Shown here: one piece after another, positions 19,916 through 31,100 of the stretch
Layout of the letters: each line of letters starts with the position of its first letter
Numbering within the stretch: the stretch's first letter is position 1
Assembly (NCBI RefSeq): GCF_035046485.1
Contig: NC_085138.1
Span: forward strand, 5,145,409 to 5,209,408
Direction: 5' to 3'
Length of the DNA stretch: 64,000 nt
Source: Aedes albopictus
Lineage: Eukaryota; Arthropoda; Insecta; Diptera; Culicidae
Notes under the pieces: model-generated
What the model was told of the DNA's origin: nothing
Databases searched by the model: none
What the model saw: the letters and a program-made list of their open reading frames with translations, nothing else
Translations under genes and position numbers: made by a program

Positions 19916-21448
19916 TTATGCTTTTGGAATTCCGTCGATTATTATTTCGTCATTCGACGAAATATCATAGTCGACTTCAATTACTTCTTGGAATATTTGC
20001 ATGTTATCGTCACTGTCGGTTTCCGAGTTACGCGAGGTTTCATCATTCTTTTGACGTTTGGTTTTCGGGCTGTCCTGTGTGGGTATCTTCTTCTTGATTC
20101 CGGAGTTTGTTGGGGTATTGAGTTCTGCAGTATCTGGATTCGAGTTGGCTGGTTTCTTCTTACAACCGCCATTCGACGTACGCGTCTCTTTCTTATCGAA
20201 TTTTGGTACGATTTCTGCCTTCGTTTTGGGTGTTGTGGTAGGGGAAGCTGTGTTGACTATTCCTGGGGTGTAGACCTTGCGGAGTGTAGCGATTTCTTTA
20301 TTTTTCTTTGTTAAGTCCTGCTCCAGATCTTTGACCTTACGGAGAAGGTCTTGGATTGTTCCATATTCCTTCACTGTAGATAACCTTTCTTGTGGTTCTA
20401 GACGTAGGAGTGATTCAAGTTGTTCGATCCTGGCGTCGCGTTTTTTTATTTCTAGGTCCCTGGCTTCAATTTGCTGGATTAGAGCGTCAATCTTGCTGTC
20501 TTTGCTGGTCATATCCTGCTGGAGTCTGTCTAGCTTTGTGGCCAGATCTTCGATTTTTTTCTCCTGATCTCCTTTTGCGACGGAGGCGTACGTGTTCCCT
20601 TTTCTCTGTTCGAATGTCCGCTTGGCCGCTGGATAGGAAATTCCCAAATCAACGCGTAGTCGTTGAATGTCTTCTTCGACTTTGTATTCTGGGCATTTTC
20701 TTGAGCTCAGAGAGTGTTGAGAGGATTGGCAGCGACTACAAAATACAGCTTCATTGCATGGGGTCTCACGATCACTGTGGTGATTTCCAGAACAGTTACC
20801 ACAAACAGGTGTTTGTTGCTGACAGCGTGCCTTTGTGTGCCCGAATTTGTAGCATCCGAAGCACAACATTGGGGAGGGATAATAGGGCCGTGTACGACAT
20901 CTCAACCAACCCACCTCAATGTGATTCGGTGCCACCGTGCCGCTGATGGTCAAGATGACCGTTGCAGTGTTCACTCTTTCTCTGCCGTCCAAGCGAGTGA
21001 TTCGGCGAAGGTCGACGACTCCTTGGTCCAGGAGCTCGTCTTTGAGCTCATCATCCGTGTAGCCGACTGTTTCTTGGCAGCTTATAACGACCTTGGTTTT
21101 ATTGAGCGTGGGGTGCTCAGCAATTTTGATTGCAGTTCCATCCGCTAGCTGATTCATTTGCTTCAATCGTTCCACCAAGCGATTGTTACGCAATTTCAGC
21201 ACGTAGGTAGTTCCCTTTGCTTCGGGGAAAGCCCCGTCGATGGGAACGCCCAGGTAGGCTTCTACCGATTTCCTAAGTAGGAACGGCGCCTTCGGTAGCG
21301 AACCTGTTGCAGCCTCCATCCTTAGTACGACCAGGTTACCACTATTCCCTTCAGGGTCGCCCCACTCAGGGAAAGTGCGGCCCGTGAATTGACCTCCCAG
21401 CATGTTTAACGGTCCCGGGCCCCCGCAGGGGCCGGGATTACTTCCCAT
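19916..21448 (-). CDS. LINE ORF1: nucleic-acid-binding Gag-like protein
   Basis: The 510-residue ORF1 would bind the element RNA in a ribonucleoprotein particle. Three CCHC-type knuckles lie at about residues 196-252 (CFGCYKFGHTKARC, then CGNC...H...C and CSRCQSSQHSLSSRKC). A strongly heptad-like coiled coil follows at about 296-400, rich in K/E/L/D. The tail is Thr/Lys/Asn-rich with acidic stretches. It starts about 270 bp inside the 5' end of the element and ends 61 bp before ORF2. The frame is intact. Confidence 0.85.
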   Translation of the reverse strand: MGSNPGPCGGPGPLNMLGGQFTGRTFPEWGDPEGNSGNLVVLRMEAATGSLPKAPFLLRKSVEAYLGVPIDGAFPEAKGTTYVLKLRNNRLVERLKQMNQLADGTAIKIAEHPTLNKTKVVISCQETVGYTDDELKDELLDQGVVDLRRITRLDGRERVNTATVILTISGTVAPNHIEVGWLRCRTRPYYPSPMLCFGCYKFGHTKARCQQQTPVCGNCSGNHHSDRETPCNEAVFCSRCQSSQHSLSSRKCPEYKVEEDIQRLRVDLGISYPAAKRTFEQRKGNTYASVAKGDQEKKIEDLATKLDRLQQDMTSKDSKIDALIQQIEARDLEIKKRDARIEQLESLLRLEPQERLSTVKEYGTIQDLLRKVKDLEQDLTKKNKEIATLRKVYTPGIVNTASPTTTPKTKAEIVPKFDKKETRTSNGGCKKKPANSNPDTAELNTPTNSGIKKKIPTQDSPKTKRQKNDETSRNSETDSDDNMQIFQEVIEVDYDISSNDEIIIDGIPKA

Positions 21449-21718
21449 GTCTTTTCGACTTCCTTTCGTCGCGTGCCAAATTTATTCGCGTTAATTCCCC
21501 TCTACTATCGAAAACTCCACCGTCCGTGTTGGCGCTACCGGGCTGTATCTATCTATATAACAGCGCTTCTTTGTTAAGCAGAGGTAGATTTTATTGATGC
21601 GGGCACTATAACAATAGGTTCACTGAGTTGTTTATCACTTTGAATGCAGTGTGCAGACTATCGTTCTGCGAGAAATAAAGAAACACGACTGTTCGTCACG
21701 AGACCAACTGTCGAACTG
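21449..21718 (-). promoter_or_regulatory. 5' UTR and probable internal promoter of the LINE
   Basis: This 270-bp segment lies between the target duplication and the ORF1 start. LINEs of this group normally carry an internal RNA polymerase II promoter here. That role is inferred; I identified no specific core motif. Confidence 0.5.
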
Positions 21719-22607
21719 AATGTAATAGTTTCTCACGGGTAATTACGTTACACCGGGTTGAAATTTTTACCCATATAGAGGAAAATAAGTCAAATTTACA
21801 ATACCACACAAAAATTACTAAATGTGTTCTTCCTTTAATCTAAATAGGCTCCAATATATCTAATTAGAGATAACTTGAGAACAGAAGTGGAAAATCTTTG
21901 GACATCAACACTAAAATTTATTGACATTGACTTAAAAAAATCACTCTTTTTCGAGAAAAATCCAAAAATTGTCAATCCATGATAACTTTTTTCAACGTTA
22001 AAAAAGTATTAATGTTTTAATAGTTTTTGAAGCCTTTGCATATTGTTAGTGTACGTTCAAAATTTCATTCAATTCGGTTCACTGGTTTCCGAGATATGGC
22101 AGCTCAAAAATGAGTTGTTTAAAAAATTGTGTTTTACCCGAACGGTTCTAACTTTGCGAAAGATTAATCAATCGAGCCCAAATTTGTACCAATGATGCAC
22201 ATATAACAGGTTGACAAACAGTCAAAATTTGAGATTTTTTAAAGCAGTCTATGAAAAGTTATAGCATGTTGAACATTTTTGTGAGAGAAAAAAAGTTGCC
22301 TATCCCAAACATTTTGGCCATCCCCTGTACTTCTGCCCCATAACGTGTTAGGTTTTAATATTATTTTATATAAATTACTAATATAATAAACATTTAAGGA
22401 ACCACTGACGATGACCGAAAACGAAACGTTCGGTAAATGTTGGATTTTTAACCATTTTTACCGAAAAAAGCCGACGAACAAACCCGCAACATAGTAGTAT
22501 GTAGATCACTCTCACTATCGTAAATAGTTTCACCCTCATCCGTGCACTAAGGGCATTCAGGTGGCCAAAAATCGAAAATTGACTTTATTCAATTTGAGAT
22601 TCAGGTT

Positions 22608-23010
22608 CCGTAGTTGAAAGTAGACCACTTGGACCAGTAAACCCTAGAATATTAGTTTGATAAACCCTATGCTTATCAAGATATTGGCAGCAGAATGAGA
22701 CCGTTGCCAATTTTAGGTATAATTAATGAAATGTTCAACTTCGCATATCTTCGGCTTAAATGAAATAGGGTGACGATGGGTATTATCGGCAGGTTTGTTC
22801 TCTTCGTCATGGGGGGTTTTTGTGGGCCGAATTGTCTGAAATTTGGGCATATAACTCAGCTTGGTTGGGAAGAAATTGAGGCCAACTCTGAGACCTACAG
22901 GTTTCAAAAAACCCCTCATGACGAAGAGAACAAAACTGCCGAGAATACGTAAGTTCCCCTATGTCAAACTTTTAAAGTAGTTTCTAAAAGCTTGCTGGAA
23001 ACATTTGGTC
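22608..23010 (+). repeat. Dispersed repeat, copy 2, interrupted by a MITE
   Basis: This parallels the reverse complement of 3957-4195 on both sides of a MITE. The right side continues as CAAACTTTTAAAGTAGTTTC. No protein or ends were identified. Confidence 0.55.
22768..22959. mobile_element. TA-flanked MITE, 192 bp
   Basis: The left arm (GGGTGACGATGGGTATTATC) and right arm (inverse beginning GGGGAACTTACGTATTCTCG) share long inverted similarity, including GTTCTCTTCGTCATG. TA flanks it at 22766-22767 and 22960-22961. The uninterrupted copy 1 near 4000 shows the filled position as a short AA/TA junction. Confidence 0.7.
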
Positions 23011-24686
23011 GTCATGGCCGCTTTACTTGGTAGATCAATCATAGTGCAGTCTAAATCTGATCTTCGATCTCTTAGCGAAGCGTGCTTTTACGAATTTGAA
23101 CCCATTTCGTAAATAGGAACAGAAATCCTTAAACGCCTAAAAGTATGCAATGCCCTTGTAATTTTATGCTGTTTGAAACTGACGTGATGAAACAACCCGT
23201 TCAACGTGTTTTTTTTTATATTTTTCAGGCATAAACCCTACTAATAGGAGCAAGGCATTATAAAATTAACGCGAAAATATTTTTCGCCACTTGTTTGTAT
23301 GGAGCCGCCCCATAGTGCCGTGGAGTGCGCTGCTTAAAGTGTTTCTCGATTTTCATCAGTGTTGTCAGTCTTCTTGATAAAGTGGTCTTTGCCTGAACGC
23401 AACCACGGTACTATGGGGCTGCTTCCTCAGGTATCAGAAGGCCGGCTCCAGAAATGAAATGTAGGTAAAGGATCTACATGCGAAACTAGCATCTAAACTA
23501 GGGTGGCCCACACTTATATGAAAAACAAAAATTTCGAAAAATGCCGAGTCTTACCTCCTAAATCAGTTGTTTTGGACTCCCAGAAGCTACGTTCAAAATT
23601 TCAGCAAAATCGGTTGAGCCTAAAGTGGCGCTCAAAACGCTTGAAGTTTGTATGGGAAAACTTGGTCAAATGTATGTCAAGTTTTCGAATTTTGCCGCAA
23701 GGTGGCGCTGTAAGCATTCAATAATCAAACCCTTTGGTATTATTGTAGGTGACTAAATGCCAAAGAACTTTGTCGAAGACCGCGAACTGATCCGACGGCT
23801 GTGAAAAAAGTTATACTCTAGGCAAAGTGAGGAAAAATATTGTTATTCGAAACAACAATAAAGTTCATCCTCACTTTACCAAGGGTATAACTTTTTTCAC
23901 AGGCGTTGTATCACTTTGCGGTCTCGGAATCTGATATTTTCGAAAAAAGTTAATGATGATAACTAGTTTGATAATAATCAACATATTTGGTGATTTTGCC
24001 GCCAGTTAGCGCTAGCTATCAGATAAACCTGTGAACTACAATATCTCAGAATCCAAAATGTATAGACAAGATGGTGATCAGTGCATTTGCCAAATAGTGG
24101 TGATTTTGCTGCTAGGCAGCGTCAGCAATCGAGTTTTAAAGCTTAACTTCTATGATGAAGGATCAAGAGCAACTAAAAATGTGGCGGTTTTGGCAAGGGC
24201 GTTTTTATGGTGCCAGAAGATTACTAGCTACTGATGAATTAGTGATTAACACGACATAAGTCACAGCACCAATACAAGGAGAAACAGAAATTTAATTTGA
24301 ACACGATACAAATCGCCAACTTTCGGCGAAATCGTCAACTAACTGGTGTATCGCTAGACTGGAACTTAAAAAAAACCTTCGACAAGAAGAATCCGTATTT
24401 TTATCTGCGTTTGACCATGAAATATAAAAATTCTAGGTTTAACATGAGGATTGTCTTCCTATCGTCTCCTATAATCAATGATGAATCATTCAATATCGTC
24501 TACCGAATTCAGTTGCTCAAGCGTGTTGTGTAGAATGAATTCGTGTAGTAGGAGTCTCGACATGTTCTAAAACAATGCCTATCTACTCTCGATGACCAAA
24601 ATAATATCAGTGTTTCTCAACTGACTAGTACCTAGTATATTGAATTTTATTGTCACTAATCTATATCGTTTTCTATCTTTTCCCAG
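23011..24686. other. Upstream flank of the channel gene, palindromic repeat remnants
   Basis: There are no coding features. Two hairpin-like arrangements are visible: GCCCCATAGTGCCGTGG near 23306 mirrored near 23401, and arms around 23775-23830 and 23880-23945 carrying GTATAACTTTTTTCACAG-type sequence related to the palindrome at 38735-39111. A promoter or untranslated first exon of the channel gene may lie here or beyond; none could be identified. Confidence 0.45.
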
Positions 24687-24740
24687 CCGAATTTTTCTCG
24701 ACTATGTGATCTTCTTATAGAGTAGGGAAAGCTAATCAGA
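24687..24740 (+). other. Probable 5' UTR part of the first coding exon
   Basis: A pyrimidine-rich acceptor (TTTTCTATCTTTTCCCAG, ending 24686) precedes this stretch. An in-frame TAG lies 21 bases before the ATG at 24741. That supports 24741 as the start codon and suggests a non-coding exon upstream. The acceptor is inferred. Confidence 0.5.
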
Positions 24741-25162
24741 ATGTTGAACGCCTATTCGGAGTCACAATCTGACGTCGAAAATGAACAAAACGTTATTGGA
24801 ACCAAACAGAAACCACGCCCAGTGGGCAACCGATGTCCGGAGAAGCGCAGCTCGCTCGTTAGACGCAGTGTCTCGTCTGCCAAGAACCACAGACGACCCA
24901 GCGTCAACAGCGTGTACAACGAGGGCCAGTTCAGCGAGTCGTGCAGCATGCGCAAGAATAAGGCAAATAAGGCCGCTGGTTCTGCTTCGTCCTCCAGTGG
25001 GACTACGATGGAATCGTCTGGAAGCAGCTGTAGCGATGGTGACACTTCATCGTCCTACGGGGAACCCAATCTTCCGTACCCAGGATTTGCAGAGTATTCG
25101 CTCAAGTATCTCAGCCAGGATACGAAACCGAGAATTTGGTGCTTGCAGTTGATAACCAATCC
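24741..25162 (+). CDS. Ca-alpha1T: Channel exon 1: N-terminus to just before IS1
   Basis: Codes 140 residues plus two bases. The cytoplasmic N-terminus is Ser/Arg/Lys-rich, with a Ser-rich run near residues 82-105. It ends in the Cav3 landmark [20 protein letters not shown] and ...WCLQLITNP. The exon ends AAT-CC directly before ATATCCTTTT, a U12-type donor. Reading on past that point gives a non-channel tail. Confidence 0.92.
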
Positions 25163-28100
25163 ATATCCTTTTCAAAACATAATTGTTTGTAGTCTGCAGT
25201 AATTCTTTAATTTTCAGTTGAATCTTTTTGTTATTCAGATTCTGTCTACAAATTCTACAATCATGAATAATTTTCCTTAATTATCTGAAATACATGGTTT
25301 GAGCGAGTCTCCATGCTGGTGATCTTGCTGAACTGCGTCACGTTGGGAATGTATCAGCCATGCGTTGATGACGCCTGCGTTACGAATCGTTGTAAAATAT
25401 TGCAGGTACGTGAACAACTTTCAAATTTACACCAACCAATTGTTGAATCACCAACTCCTCCTCCCCTTCCAGATATTCGACGACATCATATTTGCGTTCT
25501 TCTCGCTCGAAATGACAATCAAAATCGTGGCGATGGGCGCCTGGGGCAAGGGAACCTATCTTGCGGATTCGTGGAACCGGCTCGATTTCTTCATCGTGCT
25601 GGCCGGAGCTTTGGAGTACTGCCTTCAGGTGGAAAACCTTAACCTTACCGCAATCAGAACCATTCGTGTGCTTAGACCACTGAGGGCAATCAACCGGATA
25701 CCGAGTAAGTATGGAGTGTTTGACTCAACAGGACATCATAAAAGAAAGCTATTCTAAGGCTTCCAAAGTTACTTGATATGATGATGCAGAATTTAATGCC
25801 ACAAGCATGCTTACTAGACCAGAGTTTGTGTCTACACTGAAATAAATTTTGTTGTGGAAACTACCGATTCCATAGTAAAATTACTAATCATACCTATGAT
25901 TCTCAACCGACAACAATTTCCAGTTAATTCCACTAAAACACTGTCGACTTAACTAGCAGTGCAGTTAACATTACCAAAAATAATCTTAATTTAACAAATG
26001 AGAATTGTATGTTTAACCATACTGTGTTGTAAAATGCGTGTCCTGGAAAAATTAACAATGTTTTGTTGTTGAGACGACTAGACTATGTTTATAGTTGAAT
26101 TTACTACAATGCATTGTAATTTCAAGCATATTTCAGTTACCTTAGCAGATTTTGTTGTCGGTTGAGAATCATAGGTACGGTTAGTAATTTTACTATGGAA
26201 TCGGTAGTTTCCACAACAAAATTTATTTTAGTGTATGCAAATTCTTAGTGAATGGTCTGTGATGAATTTATGATAAGGCTTTTTGAGGGTTTCTACTGCA
26301 CTTCTATCTGACGATATATTAGATGATTTTTAAAGTATTTTCTTATGCGTATTTAACTTATTTGCCAATTCTACTCTTGATTAGATGAAGTTATGGAATA
26401 ACTTGAAGTCCTTGTTAAGGCGACTTTTGGATATCTTTGGAGTTTTATTTTGAGAATCGACCTTTTAACTAGATTTTTATTGGATTCCCACTGATATCGC
26501 CAAAGTTTTCGTTTGAGAACGTCAGGCGAACAGGAATTTCATTAATATTTGTCAAATCAGGATCCCAAAGAATTCTCAGAATTTTTATTATTTGTACTTA
26601 TTTTAACCCTCCTAAGATGTTACGCTAGGCGCACCATTATGGCGTAATGCACGTTCAGCGAGCCTGTCTAGATCATATTGACCCCAACATGTTACTAGGA
26701 TTGAGAACAACTTCTATACGTATTCTTAGCAATCCCTGGAATTACTCGGATAGCTCATAGGGATTTTTAATTATCGTACAAATTGGGCCGAAAGATCCCA
26801 GACTTTCATGAAACTTTTGCCACAGGCAGAGCTCATGGATATTATGAATAAAAAAAACTGAGAAAAATTCAGGGTCGCCTATTTTCCCAGAAAACTTTTT
26901 CCCTATTTTCCCAGAAAAGATTTTTTTTTGTTTTCCCCTAACACTACTTACTTTGAGAAATCATAACTCAAGAACGAAGCATCGTAGAAACGCAGTTTTT
27001 TTGAGAAAATGAAAAAAAAAATTTCTTGGGAATCCAAAAAAAAATGAAGTTGAAAGTTTTCCACAGTTGAGAAAATTCGTAAGGAAAAGTCGGAAAAACT
27101 ATGCCCGAGTTTTTGGAAAATTTTCAAAAAAATATGTTTGACAAGGTAATTTCTGAAATGCACTTTTTTCTGAATTTTTTGGAATGCACTTTTTTTCGTT
27201 TTTAGTTATGGCCAATTTTGTGAAAAAAAATGTTCGAATGTGCTATATAAGCCTTTTCTTTGAAAAATCATTACTCAGGGACAAAGCATCGTAGAAACAA
27301 AGTTTTTTGTGAAAATAAAAGCAAATTTTGAGAAAATTCATGAACAAAAGCCGGGAAAACTATGCCCTGAACTCGCGCAAAATTTTCAAAAGAATATTTT
27401 TGAGAAGGTTTTTTCATAAGCTGAAATGTTCGGAATGCACTTTTTTTCGATCCTGAGTTATGGCCAATTTTGTGAAAAATGACCATACAATATAGGCTAA
27501 AAATATAGAAATGAAAAAATCTCATGCAAAATTCCTAGAGCAAATAATTATCTCTGGAAATATTACGTTTAGAATTCCAAGTCTAATTTATGGTTAAATA
27601 ACTTGAAACCTTCAATGAAATGAACAAATTTCAGACCAATCTATTGGATACTTTCTTGAAAAATTCTTGGTGGAATGTCGGGATTTTATGATTCCTAATA
27701 GAATTGCTTTATTTATAAAATAACCTTGTTGTTTACGATTCGAGCTTAGAATAATTTCGTCCCGCTTCATTGGGTGGTGGTTTGATTGAATTCATAACAG
27801 GGTTCGCAGGCACGGGAAAAGTGCTAATTTATGACTTGCTGGTAGCATCTAGGCCGGTAGCTCTTTCTAGGATTCCACAGAAATTCTATCCGGAAATCCA
27901 ACCAGGAATTGCTTCGCGGTTTCGTCACAAAACACTTCCAGGAGTCCACCCGGCAGTTACTTTTGGGATTCCCATGGTGTTCTTAATAAGCTTCTTTCGA
28001 GGGTTTATTAAGGATTCCTTCGGAAGCTCCACCTGAGATTTATGCAGACGTTTCTTCGGAGATTCATAAAGCGGTTCCATCTGAGATTTCTCCAGGAGCT

Positions 28101-31100
28101 TTGCCAAGATTTCACCAGGAAGTGCACTGGTGATTCCTCCACAGAATCATTCAGGATTTCTAGGATTACTCAAGGAATTCCTTCCGTAGATTCTCCAGAA
28201 ATTTATTCCATAATTCTTCTAGGGGTTTCTTACATGATTCATCAGAAATTCCGGGATTCTCCTAATAGTTTTTTTTATGTGTTCAGAAGTTTTTGTGTGA
28301 TTTTAGGAAGGAATTTCTGAAAAAAACTGGTTCCCGCAAGGAGTTATGAAAGGAAAGCAAAAAAAGGCTCAGGCGGAAATTTATTGCAAAGTTATTAAAG
28401 GAGTTCCTCAAGAAATGGTAAGCGACCTTCATAAGGAACTCCTAGAGTAATTCCATAAGGAATCCATGAAAACCTCCAGGAGGAATTCCATAAAATACTC
28501 CTGGAGGAATTCTCTAATAAACTCCGAGGAGTTAGTAAAATCTGGGAGCATTTTAGAATGAACATCCGAAGGAATTTTAGAAAGATTCGCGAGGATAGAG
28601 TTTCCGGAGGAACGCCGGAAGGTGTTTCCGGAGGAATCTCGGAAAGATCCCTAAAGCAATTCCGGAAGAAGTTCTTGGAAGAATCCCGGAAGAAGTTCGC
28701 GAAAGAATTCCACACCGAGAAAATTTTCTACTCAGTGACTGAGTTGGTCTTACTCAGAAATTGAAAAATCCTTTGTATTCTTACTCAGTTTCCGTTAAAA
28801 GTGGGACAACCCATTGGCACATTTAACGGAAACTTTTTTCAAATTTTTGTCTGTGCAGAAGGAGTTCCCAAAGGAATCCCAGAATGAGTTCCCGAGGGAA
28901 TCCCAGAATGAGTTCCCACTGGAATCCCTAAGGAAATTCCTAGGGCATTCAGGGAGCAGTTCCTGCAGAAATGCCGGAAGAACCCAAGTATCCATATAGC
29001 ACTATTATTCGCCTTGCGTGCCAGTACAGTGCTAGTGTAGAACTGATCTGCTCTATATTGGCCGTATAATAGCCCTCCCAAGTAACATTTTGTAGTCAAA
29101 TAGACTACAAGAGGTTCTAAGAACCATTATAAAACCAAAATAAAAGGTATGAGGTTTTATGACGGTTCTCGTAACCTCTACAAGGCTAATTTTCCTTGGG
29201 CTAGAAGGCCAAAAAGGTGAATAATAGTGCTAATGGTTACTTGGGAAGTTCTCGAAGTAATCCGGGAAGTAGTTCCTGTAAGAATCCCGGAAGAGGTACT
29301 TGAAAGAATCCTGGAAGGAGTTCCCGGAGGAATGCCGAAAGGAGTCCTTGAAGTGAAGGAATCTTGGAAGTTACTGCTAAAAGAATCCCGGAAGGAGCTC
29401 TTGCAGGTATGCCAAAAAAGCTTCTTGGAGGAAAACCGGCAGAAATTATTGGAGAAATACCGGGAGAAGGTCTGGAGGATTTCTTAGATGAATTTCAGAA
29501 AGAATTCCTGGGAAAATCTCAGAAGAAACGCCTGAAGAAACCTCCCATGAAATTCCTGGTGGAATCCTTGAAGGAATCCCGAAAGGAATTTCTGAGGCAA
29601 TCTCAGAAAGAACTGTTGGAACTAGTCTAAATGCACATAACATAAGTGGAACTCTGGCTCCAAAAGTTGATGCCTTTCTGAGTTCGTCACTGGTATACAG
29701 GGCATCGAAATGTCAAATGCATTATAACATTATTGCCATACTATTTTTCTGCTTGTATACCATTTTTCATTGCTGTGAAGTTAAACAAAGACCTCATAGA
29801 TCTAGACTGGTAGCACGTGAAGATCTAAAATAGGACATAAATTGTAATAAAACTTTGTAAACTCAATTCGGAAGTACGTTTTATGACTTTAAATATAAAG
29901 GGAGATCGATATGTTGAGCGTGGATGTGTTATTTCAAAGATTTCAATTAATTTATGACAACATGAATAAGTGGATTTCCAGCAGCTAGTTTTGCGCATAT
30001 CTCAGATGCCAATCTTCGTTCCTGTATTCTTTGCCAAAACTGGAATACTGGTTGGATCAGATGTTTTTTTGTTTATCAAAATAAGTGACAGTTCGACGCC
30101 TTTTATGAAAGATATAACAGTTTCGCGTGCTGGAAAAGGATACAACTTTTTCCTTCGCTCTGACCATGGAGTTCCACTTATGTTATGTGCTAAATGGAAA
30201 CACGGTCATGGCGAGCTCTGTAGATGACCGTTTCCAAATCAAAAATAAAAAGAAGGAAGTAGTTACCTTCCATCTAACTGGACTGCTGCCGACCGATACC
30301 TCAATCAGCAACCGCCACTCTTTATTCGTTCCGGGTATATACACTAGGGTGGCTCAAGCTTGTATGGAAAAACCACATGTCGAAAAGTTCGAGAAGCACC
30401 CTTGTCATTTCTTTTTATATGACGCCACGATGCTCTGGTAAAATTTTTACCTCAACCCGTTTACATTTGGGCGATGTTAAACTCGTTTGAAGTTTGTGTG
30501 GGAGTTTTATCTTGAGAGGCTCTAATTTTTCTTAAACCACGTAATCGATTATATAGAACAATAGCCTAGGACACACTGAAATCTTTATCGATCAGACACT
30601 TTTGAAAACAGTTGTAGGCTAGACAGTACATGCTCAATCAGTGAGATATTATTGTTATTGTTATTCCTTTATATGTTAAATGTTAAGCATTACCATATGG
30701 TCTGCAGGTAATATATTTTTTCAAAGGTTTGAAGGTATTTTGCGGTCTTCGACAAAGTTTTTCGGCAAATATAAAGCAATAGTTTTAGCACAGACAAACA
30801 GACGTAACACTCTGATCATTCACGTCGTACACCGATTTAACGGTCTTTTTTAAAATTTGATAGTTGGCCAACTGCCCAACCGTGGCGCTCGCATCGTTTT
30901 TGTTCGAGTTTGACGTTTGCTCACTACCGCCACCTAGTTGGTGATCGGCCAAACATAGGCCTTTTAGCATTGGGCGAATATGTTTCCGTGACTATGATTT
31001 GAATCGAAAAATGTTCGAAGTGTTACGTCTGTTTGTCTGTGGTTTTAGGGTATTGCTTCCCTTATTAAGCATGTGGCTCCCATTTTCATACCACGTAAAA

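Larger units (their letters stand above)
14850..21718 (-). mobile_element. Full-length two-ORF non-LTR retrotransposon (I/Loa group, Lian-like)
   Basis: The 6869-bp element on the minus strand is flanked by a 12-bp duplication AATGTAATAGTT (14838-14849 and 21719-21730). In its own direction it has a ~270-bp 5' UTR, ORF1 (Gag-like), a 61-bp gap, ORF2 (endonuclease, reverse transcriptase, RNase H), a ~196-bp 3' UTR, and a tail of AATTG repeats in place of poly(A). Both ORFs are uninterrupted, so the copy may be recent and possibly competent. RNase H after the reverse transcriptase places it in the I/Loa/R1-like group. The Lian label is inferred, not searched. Confidence 0.85.
14526..22327. mobile_element. 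~921-bp palindromic TA element, copy a, split by the LINE
   Basis: The left part is 14526-14849 and the right part 21731-22327, together 921 bp. The ends CAGGGGGTGGCCAAAATGTT and the inverse of the right end match, with TA at 14524-14525 and 22328-22329. The arms are long near-perfect inverted repeats, and no protein is encoded. Two relatives of 921-925 bp lie at 39969-42170 and 48338-49258. The LINE inserted into this copy. Confidence 0.8.

Noticed and set aside
20392..20946. 184-codon + strand frame opposite LINE ORF1
   Set aside because: Antisense shadow of ORF1. No domain, and no + strand context.
25163..25202. Reading exon 1 through to the stop at about 25200
   Set aside because: The extension ([12 protein letters not shown]) does not match any calcium channel. 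The U12 splice restores the conserved sequence.
28699..28860. Possible MITE with CACACCGAGAAAATTTT-like ends
   Set aside because: The right end (AAATTTTTGTCTGTGC) matches only loosely and no target duplication was found.
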